Shown: piece after piece, positions 53,301-64,000 of the stretch
Numbering within the stretch: position 1 is the stretch's first letter
How the letters are laid out: every line of letters begins with the position of its first letter
DNA from: Anoplolepis gracilipes
Lineage: Eukaryota; Arthropoda; Insecta; Hymenoptera; Formicidae
Reading direction: 5' to 3'
DNA: 64,000 bases
NCBI RefSeq assembly: GCF_047496725.1
Contig: NC_132981.1
Coordinates: 8,606,501-8,670,500, forward strand
The notes under the pieces: generated by a model
The model's input: the letters and a program-made list of their open reading frames with translations, nothing else
Told to the model about the DNA's origin: nothing
The model's database searches: none
Program-made: the position numbers and the translations under genes

Positions 53301-54634
53301 TTCTTCTCCTATACGGCATTTCACCATCCACAAGTTAGGATCTTTTACACCGGGCAACAGAGTTTGCTGAGTGATCTCATCACTCATTTCCTCACCACCA
53401 TCGCCAAAATGACGAGCAGCGATCGATTCGTCAGCATACTTTTTTCTAAGGTACTCTTCAATTTCGTCTTCTTTCTGCGAACTAATAAAAATATATTTAT
53501 TAAAGACTCAGTTATTTTTATTTAAATAAAAATTAAATAAGTTGTAGTATCTCTTTTCACAAAATGTTAGTACTTACTCCCATAGATTTGTACCCCTACG
53601 TCGCCCTTCAATTTCACGTGCAGTTGGCCCCAATTCATCCACTTCATTTCCTACAATACCAATTTCTTGGGCACCTTCCTCCCAGTCATCATCATCCTCG
53701 ACTTCATCGTCTACTTCAGCTTCATCTATAATAAAACCGCCGCCGCCAAATCTGTCTTTCTTCTTTTTTTTCCTTGGTCTATCATCATCTTCTTCCTCTT
53801 CTTCCTCATCATATTCACTGCTACCCAAGTCTTCTCCTGTAATCATATAATGTAAAAAAGAATTGTAAAAAAATTTATTTTTTAAATTTGTTAAGAAAAT
53901 TATAAACAAAAATTTCTTGTACTTTATTCAATATTAAATATCAAAAATTTTCTGAGTTATACCTTCAGGTTCCTCTTCTGGTTCAACAGCTTCTTCATCT
54001 CCCGACCTAACTTCCTCTGCCTCATCTGCCTTTGCATCTCCATCCTCTGAACTACAAAAATAAACATATTATACATAATTATAATGAAATATATTTTAAT
54101 GTAATCTAATTTCTATGGAAAGCATCTCTCGCCAACTTCAAAACGTATCCAAATTTATCACGCACATGCATATACATATACACATCTACATAAATTGAAA
54201 GAAAACAGACATTAACAGAATTCAAAAAATTATTTAATTGATTCTCTGCTAACGTAATTGTACTTGAGATAACGTCTAATATATCATCTAATACATTCAT
54301 CAGATGATTTACAGATTTATATATATATGTAATATAGGATACATTTACAATAAGGTTAGCTAATTTCAATATATTCAAGAGATATCAAGAATTCTAATTC
54401 TATATACATATATATTACGTATGCAAATCCGAGATTTGGAATTTTGACCTACCCAGATGGTGATCGGGAACGTGAACGGGACCTAGACGGGCTCCTGGAT
54501 ACCGAACTCCGCGACCGACTTCCAGCATCACTTGCACCTGTTTATACATTTTTCGCATTAGATACTGATATTATCATATTATCATTACACTATTATCACC
54601 TTTGTGGTCAATTATTACCTTCCGAATCCGACAT
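49867..54634 (-). CDS. Spt5: Transcription elongation factor Spt5 (DSIF large subunit), complete, 12 exons
   Basis: Spt5 pairs with Spt4 to form DSIF, which binds RNA polymerase II and controls promoter-proximal pausing and elongation. Exons, in order of transcription: 54634-54619, 54537-54453, 54051-53963, 53836-53578, 53481-53249, 53161-52663, 52571-52223, 52120-51531, 51438-51080, 50993-50592, 50502-50330, 50106-49867. All junctions are GT-AG and the phases add up to 1098 codons including the stop, close to the roughly 1090 residues of animal Spt5. Domain order fits the family: an RS-like and acidic N-terminus (about residues 1-150, with a Lys run), the NGN domain (about 165-260), several KOW domains (about 265-320, 460-510, 520-700), a Gly/Arg-rich linker and KOW near 710-790, then a C-terminal repeat region with TPMY/TPGS-type motifs (about 790-970) and a final KOW. 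The start MSDSE follows the divergent promoter. Plus-strand TTTATT copies near 49757 give AATAAA signals downstream. Confidence 0.97.
50228..50291. repeat. (AT)n microsatellite in the last Spt5 intron
   Basis: About 31 AT units, some 40 bp downstream of the exon 11 donor in transcription order. Confidence 0.95.
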
Positions 54635-55324
54635 TTCGAGAGTGTTTGCTTTTGAAAATGGAAATTAGAGAAATATACTCCCTAAAAACTCAAGATAAAC
54701 CTTACAATAATATAAAGCATGATGTAAAGATTTTTACTTTACACCATGATATGAAGTAACGTAAGCAGAGACAGGCTTCTTTCTCTTATGTATGGTGGCG
54801 CTTCTAACGAAAAATTCTGGAACTTTAAGGAGATATTTACTCAGTAGATAAAGAATCGTCAATTCTGTTTTAAACATTTTCCGTTTGGACGCATTGTATC
54901 TAGGTATTCATGCATTATGATTGTTAATTTTGAATAAACAGCTTGACAGCTGTCAAACAGCTGTAACAGCTGTCATGATACAAAGCTGTCATGATTCATG
55001 TCAAATATATTCCGATCAAAAACGTATTTATTTATAATTATTAGCATCTCAATTTTCTCTATTTTGTATCTTTTAAGAAATTTTAAAATTTATTGAAACT
55101 GATAAATTATGAATTATCTAATGAAACTGATAAATTACTGATAACTAAAAAATTTAGTCTCGTATTACGTAAGTTGAAAACTAAGAATGAGAATAAAATT
55201 TGTGAAATATGGATCTATCAATGCTGGAAAATTGCCTAGGTAACAAATAAACAACAGGATCATGATTACTGTCCAGTATTACTCATATTTTTTCACATAA
55301 ATCTCGTCGTCCATCAACTTCAAC
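54635..55324. promoter_or_regulatory. Divergent promoter region between Spt5 and the LRR gene
   Basis: A 690-bp gap separates the two start codons, so the genes must share it. Three CAGCTG E-boxes sit at 54947, 54958 and 54967, and the last is part of a tandem 17-bp motif AGCTGTCATGATNC (54968-55000). No clear TATA box is seen on either side. Confidence 0.5.
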
Positions 55325-58300
55325 ATGTCTGATATCGCGGAAAATCTTCTTACGCAGTATTATGGATTGTCCCAGAAATCGGAAACTGAAAAATGTCTAT
55401 CGATTCATGAATGTGCGAGCAATGAAAATGACATAGAGAAATTGATTGATGAACAATCGACCGTGGATACGACTGACAATGACACGTCCAAAGAAACAGA
55501 AGTGCAGGTGTGAGATTTAATGCAATTTGCTTGAATGAATCAATTAATTAATAAATAATTTCTTTGTTTGAATAATAACTCAATTAATTAATAAATAATA
55601 TTTTTGTATTGTTTTTAGGGGAACGACGTTGAAAGCGAGGAAAAAAACTCCGAAATTGACATTCCGACAAGATCGTCTCGAGCACTAGAAGCATTAGAAG
55701 ATAATGAAAAAACATCGACTGAATTCGATATTATTTTCGATATAAATACAGCGAGCAATTTATATGAAAATACGAACGTTTCCTCCAGCAAAGAAACACA
55801 ACAAGAGCCTGTCTTATCCAAGACCAAAACCATCGCTCTAGGTAAACGAAAAATTACAATACAAATTTCTTGTCGAATATATTTTAATATCATTTTTTTA
55901 CTATGATACAAAAAAGATCCGGAAGACATTGAAGGAAACGATTTATATCTCTCACTTAGCGAGGATGCATTGCCGGATAGCGCTTCAGACATTTCCTCGA
56001 TAACAGGAAAGAAGAAAACGAAAAAATCTCCAAAATCATCATCTATCTCACCCTCGACGCCACTGCCAAATAAATCTTTAATATATAACGAGACCTTTGT
56101 GGATTTAACAAGCGCTGGTCTTACGTCGTTTCCCATTGAAGTGATTGAGAGATATTCTACAATACAAGTATGAACGATTAGAATACGATTTAATAATTTT
56201 CAGAATTAGAAATATATGTAAAATTTTTTTCCGAGTTCTTATAAAGTGACTCTGATTATATTATCGATTAAGTCTATTCTATTCATTTTCAGATGCTATA
56301 TCTTGAGAATAATAATCTCTCCGAGCTTCCTGAAGAACTTTTCGTTTCTTTGCCACATTTGCAATGGCTGGATGTTCGAAATAATCAATTGACAAATTTA
56401 CCTACAAGTATTCAAGCACATCCTTTGCTAGAGAGTATCCTGCTACAAGGAAATAAGATCGAAAAATTGCCATTAGAACTGTGTAAGTAAAAATGGACAT
56501 AAAAATGTATAATTATTTTATATCAATAAGTAATAATTATTTTATCAATTATGTTTTTGTTCTCTTTGAAATTTGTCTTTTTTTATTTTTAAAATAATAT
56601 AATTGAGATATTATTTTACAGGCCTGGTACCAAAACTTAAAATACTCAATATAGCACATAATCCTATCATTACACCTCCAAAGGATATTATAGCTCTCGG
56701 ATTTTCGAGTATTCTCAATTATCTCCGAAATGAATGGAATAAATTGCATCCGGATGAGCCTGTGACATCTGTAGAGCGTAAGAACGTCGAATTTATATAT
56801 ATTCTAATTGCCATTATAATATTAACATATGCATTATTAATTAATTTTACTGAAATTAATTAATGAATTATTAACGATTATTTCAATAATACACAAACTG
56901 CTAAATCGATATAAATCGCCAATATATAAATTACAATAAAAACAAATTTATTTTAGAAAAAATTGAACCAAAATTATCAACGATTTTATGCTATCAATCT
57001 CCTCATGAAAAGCGACGAAAATTATCAAAAACTCCGCAGCGAGCATCGAAAAGTACCAATGACATCGGCGATTCGTTCAAAGGTGTTTCGGTCAGGAAGA
57101 GGAGCAGAGCTTATAAACCCAGTAACAGGTATATTAATTCGCACATTACTTCTTCCCTGGAGAATCCGATAAACGATACGCGTATTGATGATGAAACGAG
57201 TTCTCTTTGCACGTCATGTGCGCGAAATCTTGCTGACATCCGATATAAGAATAAAAATAAGACGAAAGAAAATGAAAATGATGATAATCAAGATAATCAA
57301 GAAAAACATGACCAACACGCATTTTTAAAAATGATAACTTCGTGCCACAACGTCAGTAAAAATTGCATCAGAAGAGAGATCGCTGAAGTGGATGCGAAAA
57401 TCTTGCATCTAATCGGGCCATCGCCTAGATCGTGTTACGTTAGACGAAATGTTACGGGGTTGATAACATATAAAAATTATTCTGGAAAGGAATGTAAAAT
57501 TCAAACTATCAGTAACGAGACTAAACATATTACGCTTGCAAAATCATGTAATTCTGAGGTATTCAATGAAGAGAAAAAAAAAGGCAAAAATACTGAACAC
57601 GCGGAGTTAGTTTTTGACATTGTCACAAAAGATATGCAAAGAATGCAACTGCATCCGATGCAACTGAAAGATTCGCATTGCATATTATCGTGTTTGGAGA
57701 ATTATCTTGGCATCAAAACTAATTAGATATCTCTGTAACTATTGATCAATATCTATATTAATTATATTTTTACTAATAATAATAAAATATGTTAACAGAA
57801 TTTAAAGATAAAATGTTGCAAAAATTCATCTATACACGATAAATTCCTTTAAAATGTTTCGTAAAAATATATAAATAATTATTCTATCGCAATTGTACTT
57901 TTATTATTACATGTAAAAAATGTGCAATGAGCATTTTTTGCATTTAGATGCGAGAATAAAGGAACTAATATTGCTATAGAACAACGATTGCAATGGATTT
58001 CTAAAGCGAGAGATTTATTCAGTGCACAATCGGCAACAATTCAAAGAATTAAGTAAGACATCTATCTAAATAATCCTCAATTATTACAAATAGTGCACAC
58101 ACACACACACACATAAATTATATTATATGTATGTAGGGATTTGGACGCTATAAAAGAATGGAGACGTGATAAACGAAGTTTCAATAAAAGTATGGAGAAA
58201 GTATCGAAAAGAAATGAAGGTATACAATATTTTTTTTAATGGAAAGAGAAATTAAGATCTATAATTTGTATTATCTTTATTCCTGGGAATACGCACACAA

Positions 58301-58918
58301 AATACAAAAATATCCGCACAATCATATTATATTTTTATACTTATTACTCATGATATATTTATTTACTAGATGACATTCCATTCGCTATCGACATCAAAGA
58401 TTATCCTGCGATACGAAAAGAATCACAAAAAGCGGTATAATAATTTAATATATATATTTTATCTGACAAATAAGAATTTAATTAATATAAATCCTTTATT
58501 ATCCGATTTAGAAGGAATATGCGAATAATCAGACACATGGAAAATTAAAATTTGCTGCACCAGTGTAAGTTAAATAAATGATATACATTTTTAATCATTC
58601 TTCATTATAACTTTAAATATTATATATTTTAGAAATATAAATAAAAAGATTCAAGAATTACTAGAATCTTTGGAAAAGTTGGAAATTACAAACTCTTCAG
58701 AAATACTGACACCTAAATCCAAACAAAAATATCTGCAAACTGAGATTAAAAAGGTACATTATCTTATTTTGCACGTATTTTGCAGTTGCAGAAATTTATT
58801 AAAAAATAATTACTATTTTGATTTTATTTCGTAGCTCTTACATTTTCAAAAGGAAGTTCAAAATCTAAGAAGAGTCAATGAAATTAAATCAGCTCCAATG
58901 AATTCTCCAAACAATTAA
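55325..58918 (+). CDS. Leucine-rich repeat protein resembling LRRC27, complete, 12 exons
   Basis: Exons: 55325-55507, 55619-55841, 55917-56167, 56293-56482, 56622-56777, 56957-57128, 57948-58052, 58137-58219, 58370-58434, 58512-58564, 58633-58753, 58835-58918. Phases agree throughout, giving 561 residues. The first 190 residues are acidic and low complexity. About five LRRs follow (residues 200-310), visible as LYLENNNLSELPEEL, LDVRNNQLTNLPTSI and LNIAHNPIITPPKDI. The C-terminal third is basic and coiled-coil-like (RLQWISKARDLF, IQELLESLEKLE). Few short LRRs plus a charged helical tail, and the overall length, resemble the LRRC27 family (about 530 residues in human), whose function is poorly known; the assignment is by architecture only. 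Exon 6 can also read on without a stop from 57129 to 57726, giving a 590-residue form with a different tail. A poly(A) signal AATAAA lies at 59019. The gene is divergent from Spt5. Confidence 0.75.
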
Positions 58919-59688
58919 TCTCAATGTTTTCTTCCTAATTTTTATATTCAGAGATTTTACTTTTGTACCTATTTATAGAAAATTCCAAACTCAGTATCAG
59001 TCTTGAGGTATTTATTTAAATAAAACAGTATTAATCACACACGTACATTATAATATTAATTTCATGCCCAGTTTCGCACTAGTCGAGGCAATTGGACACA
59101 TATATTTCTATTACTGTATAAGAAACGAACTTTTTATAGATAAGAACACTGGAATTGCATTATATTTCACGAATATATCTACTATTAATATATATGCAAT
59201 AAAAAATATTATTAAAAGAGATGTATTCCAAGTGTGCATTTCAAAAATATTTACAAAAATTATTGAAAAATGATTTATAATCAAATTCGCATGTGTTCAT
59301 TCCAATCTCCTCGCTAGTGCATTCGATTCTTTTTGCTGTTCCTATATTCAGTATAAAAATCCTAAAAGCCATAATCACCATCAAATATCCATCATATATG
59401 TAAATATCTGTACGATAACTACACGTTTTTTTTTTTGTACATGGCACTTAATCAAGCCTCGTAATAAAGTTTGAAGGTATTTACTATACAGGATTCTCTT
59501 GGAAAACTATCTCAAACAATATAGTAAATTATTACTGTAATCAATATCATCAGTAGAGGCAAATAATCTATAACTGTTGTGAATAATTTTTTAATTCTGT
59601 ACCATTTCGTACGCTCTAATGCATTTAGCTTGTGCAGAGATAATGGTCAACTTATTAATATTTTAATAAAATATGTAATAAGAAGTGA

Positions 59689-59693
<5 letters not shown>

Positions 59694-59727
<34 letters not shown>
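59694..59727. repeat. (AT)n microsatellite
   Basis: About 16 AT units between the LRR gene and OGA. Confidence 0.95.
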
Positions 59728-59733
<6 letters not shown>

Positions 59734-60438
59734 AATACGTCATTATTTATTACATTGCGCTTTTTATTTTGTATTTACTTGTGATATTATATTACTTGTG
59801 ATATAAAAAAATCTAATTATCAATATATTTTGTGTCAATTATATCAATTAATAATGTATTTTCATAAAGCAATTAAAATAAGTTAAAATAATATGTATAT
59901 ATATATAATGCCTGTATATTTATAATGCTGAATATGGGACTTTAGTATAGAACATCTACAGCTCATATGTTCAATAATAAATTATGACAAAGGAATGATA
60001 CTTTCTATATAAGTGTCTTATATATCTCGTCACATTTTGTAGTGGTATATATACATATGTATTGCACATACAATTGTAGAGCCGATTGAGATATCCATAA
60101 TAAAAATTATAAAATGTAAAATTGTGTAAAACCTAAAAAGCTTTCCCACTGAAAATGCCAATATTTACTACGTTTATGCCTGAGTAAACACTACAAAATA
60201 TATTTTTGTATAATATGTATTGGATTAGAATTATATATTTATGTAATATCTGCTCTATATAACATAAGCATTTGAAAGAAGATTTTTAATAAATGTTTTA
60301 AAATTATATTCGATTGTTTTTATACATAATTTTGATAAGAAAATAGTTTTCAATAAATTGAAAAATTTACAAAACACATTAATGAACACACACATTAGCA
60401 TTTCATTTCAATGTATACACGTATACACATATACACAT

Positions 60439-60467
60439 ATACATACATACATACATACATACATACA

Positions 60468-60511
<44 letters not shown>

Positions 60512-60523
60512 CACACGCACACA

Positions 60524-60583
<60 letters not shown>

Positions 60584-60623
60584 CGTACACACACACACAC
60601 ACACATACATACACACACACATT
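60439..60623. repeat. Compound (ACAT)n-(ACGC)n-(AC)n microsatellite, about 185 bp
   Basis: ACAT units (60439-60466) lead into about 30 ACGC units with a few ACAC interruptions (60467-60586), then AC units. All six frames stay open through it, producing false Cys/Val or His/Thr ORFs. Confidence 0.95.
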
Positions 60624-61197
60624 CTCTTTTCTCAGCTCTCTATTTTCCTATTCAGAATTTTATGTACATATTATAAAAATCAATAAGATATTGAATTGTC
60701 ATAATGTAGTAATACATAGACTATTAATAAAGGAAAAATCCAATTCATATTATGGAATTCATATATGTTGAAAATGAATCTAATTATTGCACTATGTATT
60801 CTTTTTAATGTTTTTTTCTTGACATACTATGATTAATGACATATTATATTAAAAAAAATATGATATCAATTAGCATGAATTATATCATATGTACATATAA
60901 ATATATTGAATGTATTGTATCAAATAAAGATTACTAAAACGTTTGATACTATAAGATTCACATCAGAATATTACTGATATCTGGTTGTGCGACATACTTC
61001 TGAAAGAAGTACACTTATTTTTTTAACCTATTGTATTCATGTGCTTACAGTTTAAACAAAGGCGCTCAATTTTATTAATAGCTCGTACTATTAATTTTAG
61101 ACTATTAATTATTTCCCTAAGAAAACATAGTTTTTTCAGGGGATGGTTCAAGTAAATACACCTTGTTGACGAAAACCACTGGAGCACTGATTCTTTG

Positions 61198-62445
61198 TTA
61201 GAAACTTCTACACATAGTCTTAATTCCAGGATATTCCTCATGTGCCGGATTCAAATCAACGAAACCAAGTTTGCCATAAAATTCGTGGGATTCTTTATCT
61301 GTTGACGACAGTGTCGTATGTACTCCAAAGGAACCTGAAACATATCCCATATACCGACATTTATATTTAAAAAATATAAAATATAATATTGAAGAACATC
61401 TAATTATATACTAAAACAAATATAAAATCTCGATTTCTTTTCAATAAAAATCGAATCTTCTACTATATATTTAATTATATTTCAATAAAGAATTTGTACC
61501 ATTTGCCCTTAAAGCCGCAAGAATACAGGTTATTAAACGTTTACAAATAGACTGATCTGTTACACTTGGTAACACAGCACATATAAGTCTCGACGGATGT
61601 TGTCTGCACAGTTGTTCTGCTACATCCGGAACAAATGAATGGAAATATTGTATGGCGTCCTGCACAAATTTCAATTTGGAAATTGTATCAGTGTAAAGAT
61701 CATACGAAAAATGTACGAAAGCATATAATGCATATAAAAAGTGATTAATATTCATACCTGAACGTTTTGTGGCAACTCACTAATGCTATTATCTAAGGAA
61801 TACTTCATTCGCAATTCGGGGATCCAAGAAACTGCCATTTTCTGATTGTATGATTTTACATTCAGAGCAGCCATTGCATAACCCACTATGCCATTTTCAT
61901 CCTCAACAACCATACATAACTCTGAACTCAAAGTTAGATATCCTCCAATAAGTCTAGATTATAAAAAAAATCTATTAAAATTTAAACAAAAAATAGATAA
62001 TATAATAAACTTTGACTGGAAAAGCAGAAAAGGAGAAATTGAAAAAGAGAATAAAAAAGAGAAATTGTATTCTCTATTGTGTCAGTATATATGATATGTT
62101 AATTTTATACCTGTCTGCAACAGCTGATGAAGTCGTACAGTTATTAATTTGATTGCAAACTGCATAGACTGCTTCTTCATCGCTAGGTAAATATGGCCGA
62201 ATTGCATATATTTTACTATTGGGCACTTCTGGTGCTTTATAGACGAATAAGTCGTTTCCACTGTCCACTGGGATTAATCTCTAGACGCACAAGTAATATA
62301 TACTTCAATGTATCTTATCATTCTTATGATTAACTGAACCATAAGAAAATGAAACGTACTTGTAAATCAGCTGTAAGTCCACCGCGAAAAACCCATGGTT
62401 CTTGATCTCCACTCATAAATGTTTCTTTCCAACCATTCGAAAACC
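61198..62445 (-). CDS. Oga: Protein O-GlcNAcase, C-terminal five exons (5' part not found in window)
   Basis: OGA removes O-linked N-acetylglucosamine from nuclear and cytosolic proteins. Exons, in order of transcription: 62445-62360, 62280-62111, 61953-61758, 61659-61500, 61334-61198. Phases are consistent, the stop codon is TAA, and these exons give about 249 residues. The first exons read GDQEPWVFRGGLTADLQ and RLIPVDSGNDLFVYKAPEVP, then IYAIRPYLPSDEEAVYAVC. These match the start of the C-terminal acetyltransferase-like (pseudo-HAT) domain of animal OGA, and the end has the usual HEFYGKLGFVDL segment. The N-terminal GH84 catalytic domain and the stalk are absent; the exon before 62445 must end in phase 1 and was not found up to 64000, so a large intron or the window edge separates it. 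An AATAAA on the minus strand near 61076-61071 could be the poly(A) signal. It lies tail to tail with the LRR gene. Confidence 0.93.
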
Positions 62446-64000
62446 CTATAGCCCAAAACACAAGATCATTTTTAATAAATCATGAAACACTTGAGTTAAA
62501 TATTCGCGCGTTATGCGTAAAATTTAATTTCAATTGGCTTCCACTGCTCGAGCATCAATTTTGCTTAAATCTTTAACATGCAAAGATACAATTCGATTGG
62601 AGTTATCTTACGTTTCTTTCTCTCGTTTATCGTGGAATGCTTTTCCGCTTGTCAATTTTCATGTTATTAAAATATGAGAGAAAGCATAACCCACCCAATC
62701 GAAAACCGAGGTGCAGCAAGGTTTATAGATTTAAAAGAAAAGTTTGAAAAAAGAGATAAACATTTTATAGAAATATTCGACAGCATATAAATAGCATGAA
62801 GTTGAACGAATTGTAATATCAAGAATTTTAAGAAATTTTAGAGTTATAACTATCGAAATATATTAATTTTAAAAAATTACAAATTAACATTAGCAAATAG
62901 AAGAAAAGAATAACAGATGTCACATGCTGCACCAAAGCTCGCGCAATGTTAAACTCTTGAAGCATTGGATTAGGATATAAGGAAATTGGAATAATAGTCC
63001 AGTTTGCCAATATGCGCCTGAAATAAAATTTCTTATCACGCCTGAAAAGAACATAGTTTCTGAAACTAAGTAAAAAATAAATTAGTGCAGGCCAGTTGGC
63101 AAAAGGAGAGTAATAATTGATCATTTAAGATAAAAAAAAGAATAAATATTTTTACTGCAATACAATTGTTTGCAATTCATAAAATATTATCATATATTAA
63201 AAGAATTAGAATAATATCTTTTATCGCAAATGACCAAAGATTTGCAAATGGGAGATGTTCAAGAGCTTATAACTTTCTATTTGCTAAACTGTGCCAATTC
63301 TACATAATTTTGTGATGGACTTAATTCAGAGATGCAAAAATATTCAAATCAATATTGAATGTTGAATATTATTAATTCAATTGTATACTCTGTTTCGGTA
63401 AATATAAATTTGGAAAATTTAATATGTTTAAAATTATTTTGATATATATTTATACTAACATAAATTATTATATAAATATCTAAGAAATAAAAATATTAAT
63501 AATGAAATTATCATGAGAAGTACGTCCATCATCTATTAACACGAAAATGAATGTGTTTGTACACATTGATTTTTCGAGCTATTAAAACGCCGCTTCTACG
63601 CGCATTTTTATTGCTTAACTCGTTAAACGAGGTAATCTTTTTTAAAATCCCAAACAAAGTTTTAAAAATGCAGCAATCGCTGCAATATTTGGAATTTTAT
63701 TATTTCGCGCGCTTTCTGCTATGTTACTCAAAGACTGTGGAACCGCATACATGTGTAGCTGCCCTGGGTAAACGTCGTCATTGTTGATGGGAATCTGCCA
63801 AACGCTATCAACAAGACAAAAAAACACAGAAGTGCGAGTTAGTGAATAAATTCAAGCTATACTATCCTGATCATTTACATTCTGCAGGAGGATGTTCACT
63901 ATAAGATAAATTATTTAAATTTTATTTATTGTTAGATTTAGATCTCATTTTTATAATAAATAATTTCGCATATAAAAGAAGATCAAGTTTATTAAATGAA
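62446..64000. other. Probable Oga intron, no exon recognised
   Basis: The Oga exon at 62445 has a good acceptor (CTATAG) and needs an upstream phase-1 donor, so this stretch is probably intron. A minus-strand open frame at 63642-63827 shows no similarity to OGA that I recognise. Confidence 0.45.

Larger units (their letters stand above)
58919..61197. other. Intergenic between convergent LRR gene and Oga 3' ends
   Basis: Contains the likely poly(A) signal of the LRR gene at 59019, two microsatellites and otherwise A+T-rich DNA with no supported exon. Confidence 0.55.

Noticed and set aside
55615..56136. 173-residue minus-strand frame
   Set aside because: Antisense shadow of LRR gene exons 2 and 3.
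60358..60771. 137-residue Thr/His/Ala-rich frame and Cys/Val-rich antisense frames
   Set aside because: Produced entirely by the ACGC/ACAC microsatellite.
63642..63827. Minus-strand frame with WQIPINNDDVYPGQLHMYAV
   Set aside because: Protein-like in part, but no homology to OGA is recognised, no splice acceptor fits, and the flanks are noncoding. A protein search would decide.
1..64000. tRNA genes
   Set aside because: No GGTTCGANNCC-type B box with a matching A box and acceptor stem was found by eye; GGGGTTCGAT strings at 34-37 kb belong to the transposon repeat.

Overview
The window is a piece of an insect nuclear genome, most likely from a hymenopteran and plausibly an ant. This rests on three things: very A+T-rich DNA broken by CpG-rich patches, small introns with standard GT-AG splicing, and many AT, GA and CA microsatellites. 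The clade call is inference. No bacterial operons, CRISPR arrays or tRNA and rRNA genes were recognised.

Almost all recognisable coding sequence lies in the right third. On the minus strand, 44263-48579 is a ten-exon gene for an unrecognised type I single-pass membrane protein: signal peptide, helical ectodomain, basic cleavage-like site, transmembrane helix and Cys-rich tail. On the minus strand, 49867-54634 is a complete 12-exon Spt5 gene (1097 codons), the transcription elongation factor. Head to head with it on the plus strand, 55325-58918 is a 12-exon leucine-rich-repeat gene resembling LRRC27, with two plausible C-terminal ends. Tail to tail with that, 61198-62445 on the minus strand holds the last five exons of O-GlcNAcase (OGA); its upstream exons were not found in the window.

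The left two thirds (about 1-44 kb) is intergenic or intronic. It holds one candidate 61-residue terminal exon (17206-17397, minus) and many repeats. The best of these is a 3106-bp foldback transposon at 34111-37216. It has about 200-bp terminal inverted repeats, a perfect 9-bp target-site duplication, and interiors made of roughly 150-bp tandem units: 4 units in one direction, an AT-rich loop, then 13 in the other. Others are a decayed foldback in the first kilobase, a 353-bp mariner-like MITE with TA duplications, a 100-bp hairpin MITE, a young inverted repeat pair about 1 kb apart (38546-38667 and 39669-39790), a degenerate tandem duplication near 14.5-15 kb, and a CpG-rich promoter-like patch near 43.5 kb.

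The genes do not form one pathway. Spt5 and OGA are housekeeping nuclear and cytoplasmic factors, and Spt5 and the LRR gene share a 690-bp divergent promoter region. Exon limits were set by hand from reading frame, splice-site sequence and phase. Phases are consistent along all four gene models, but transcript data were not available.
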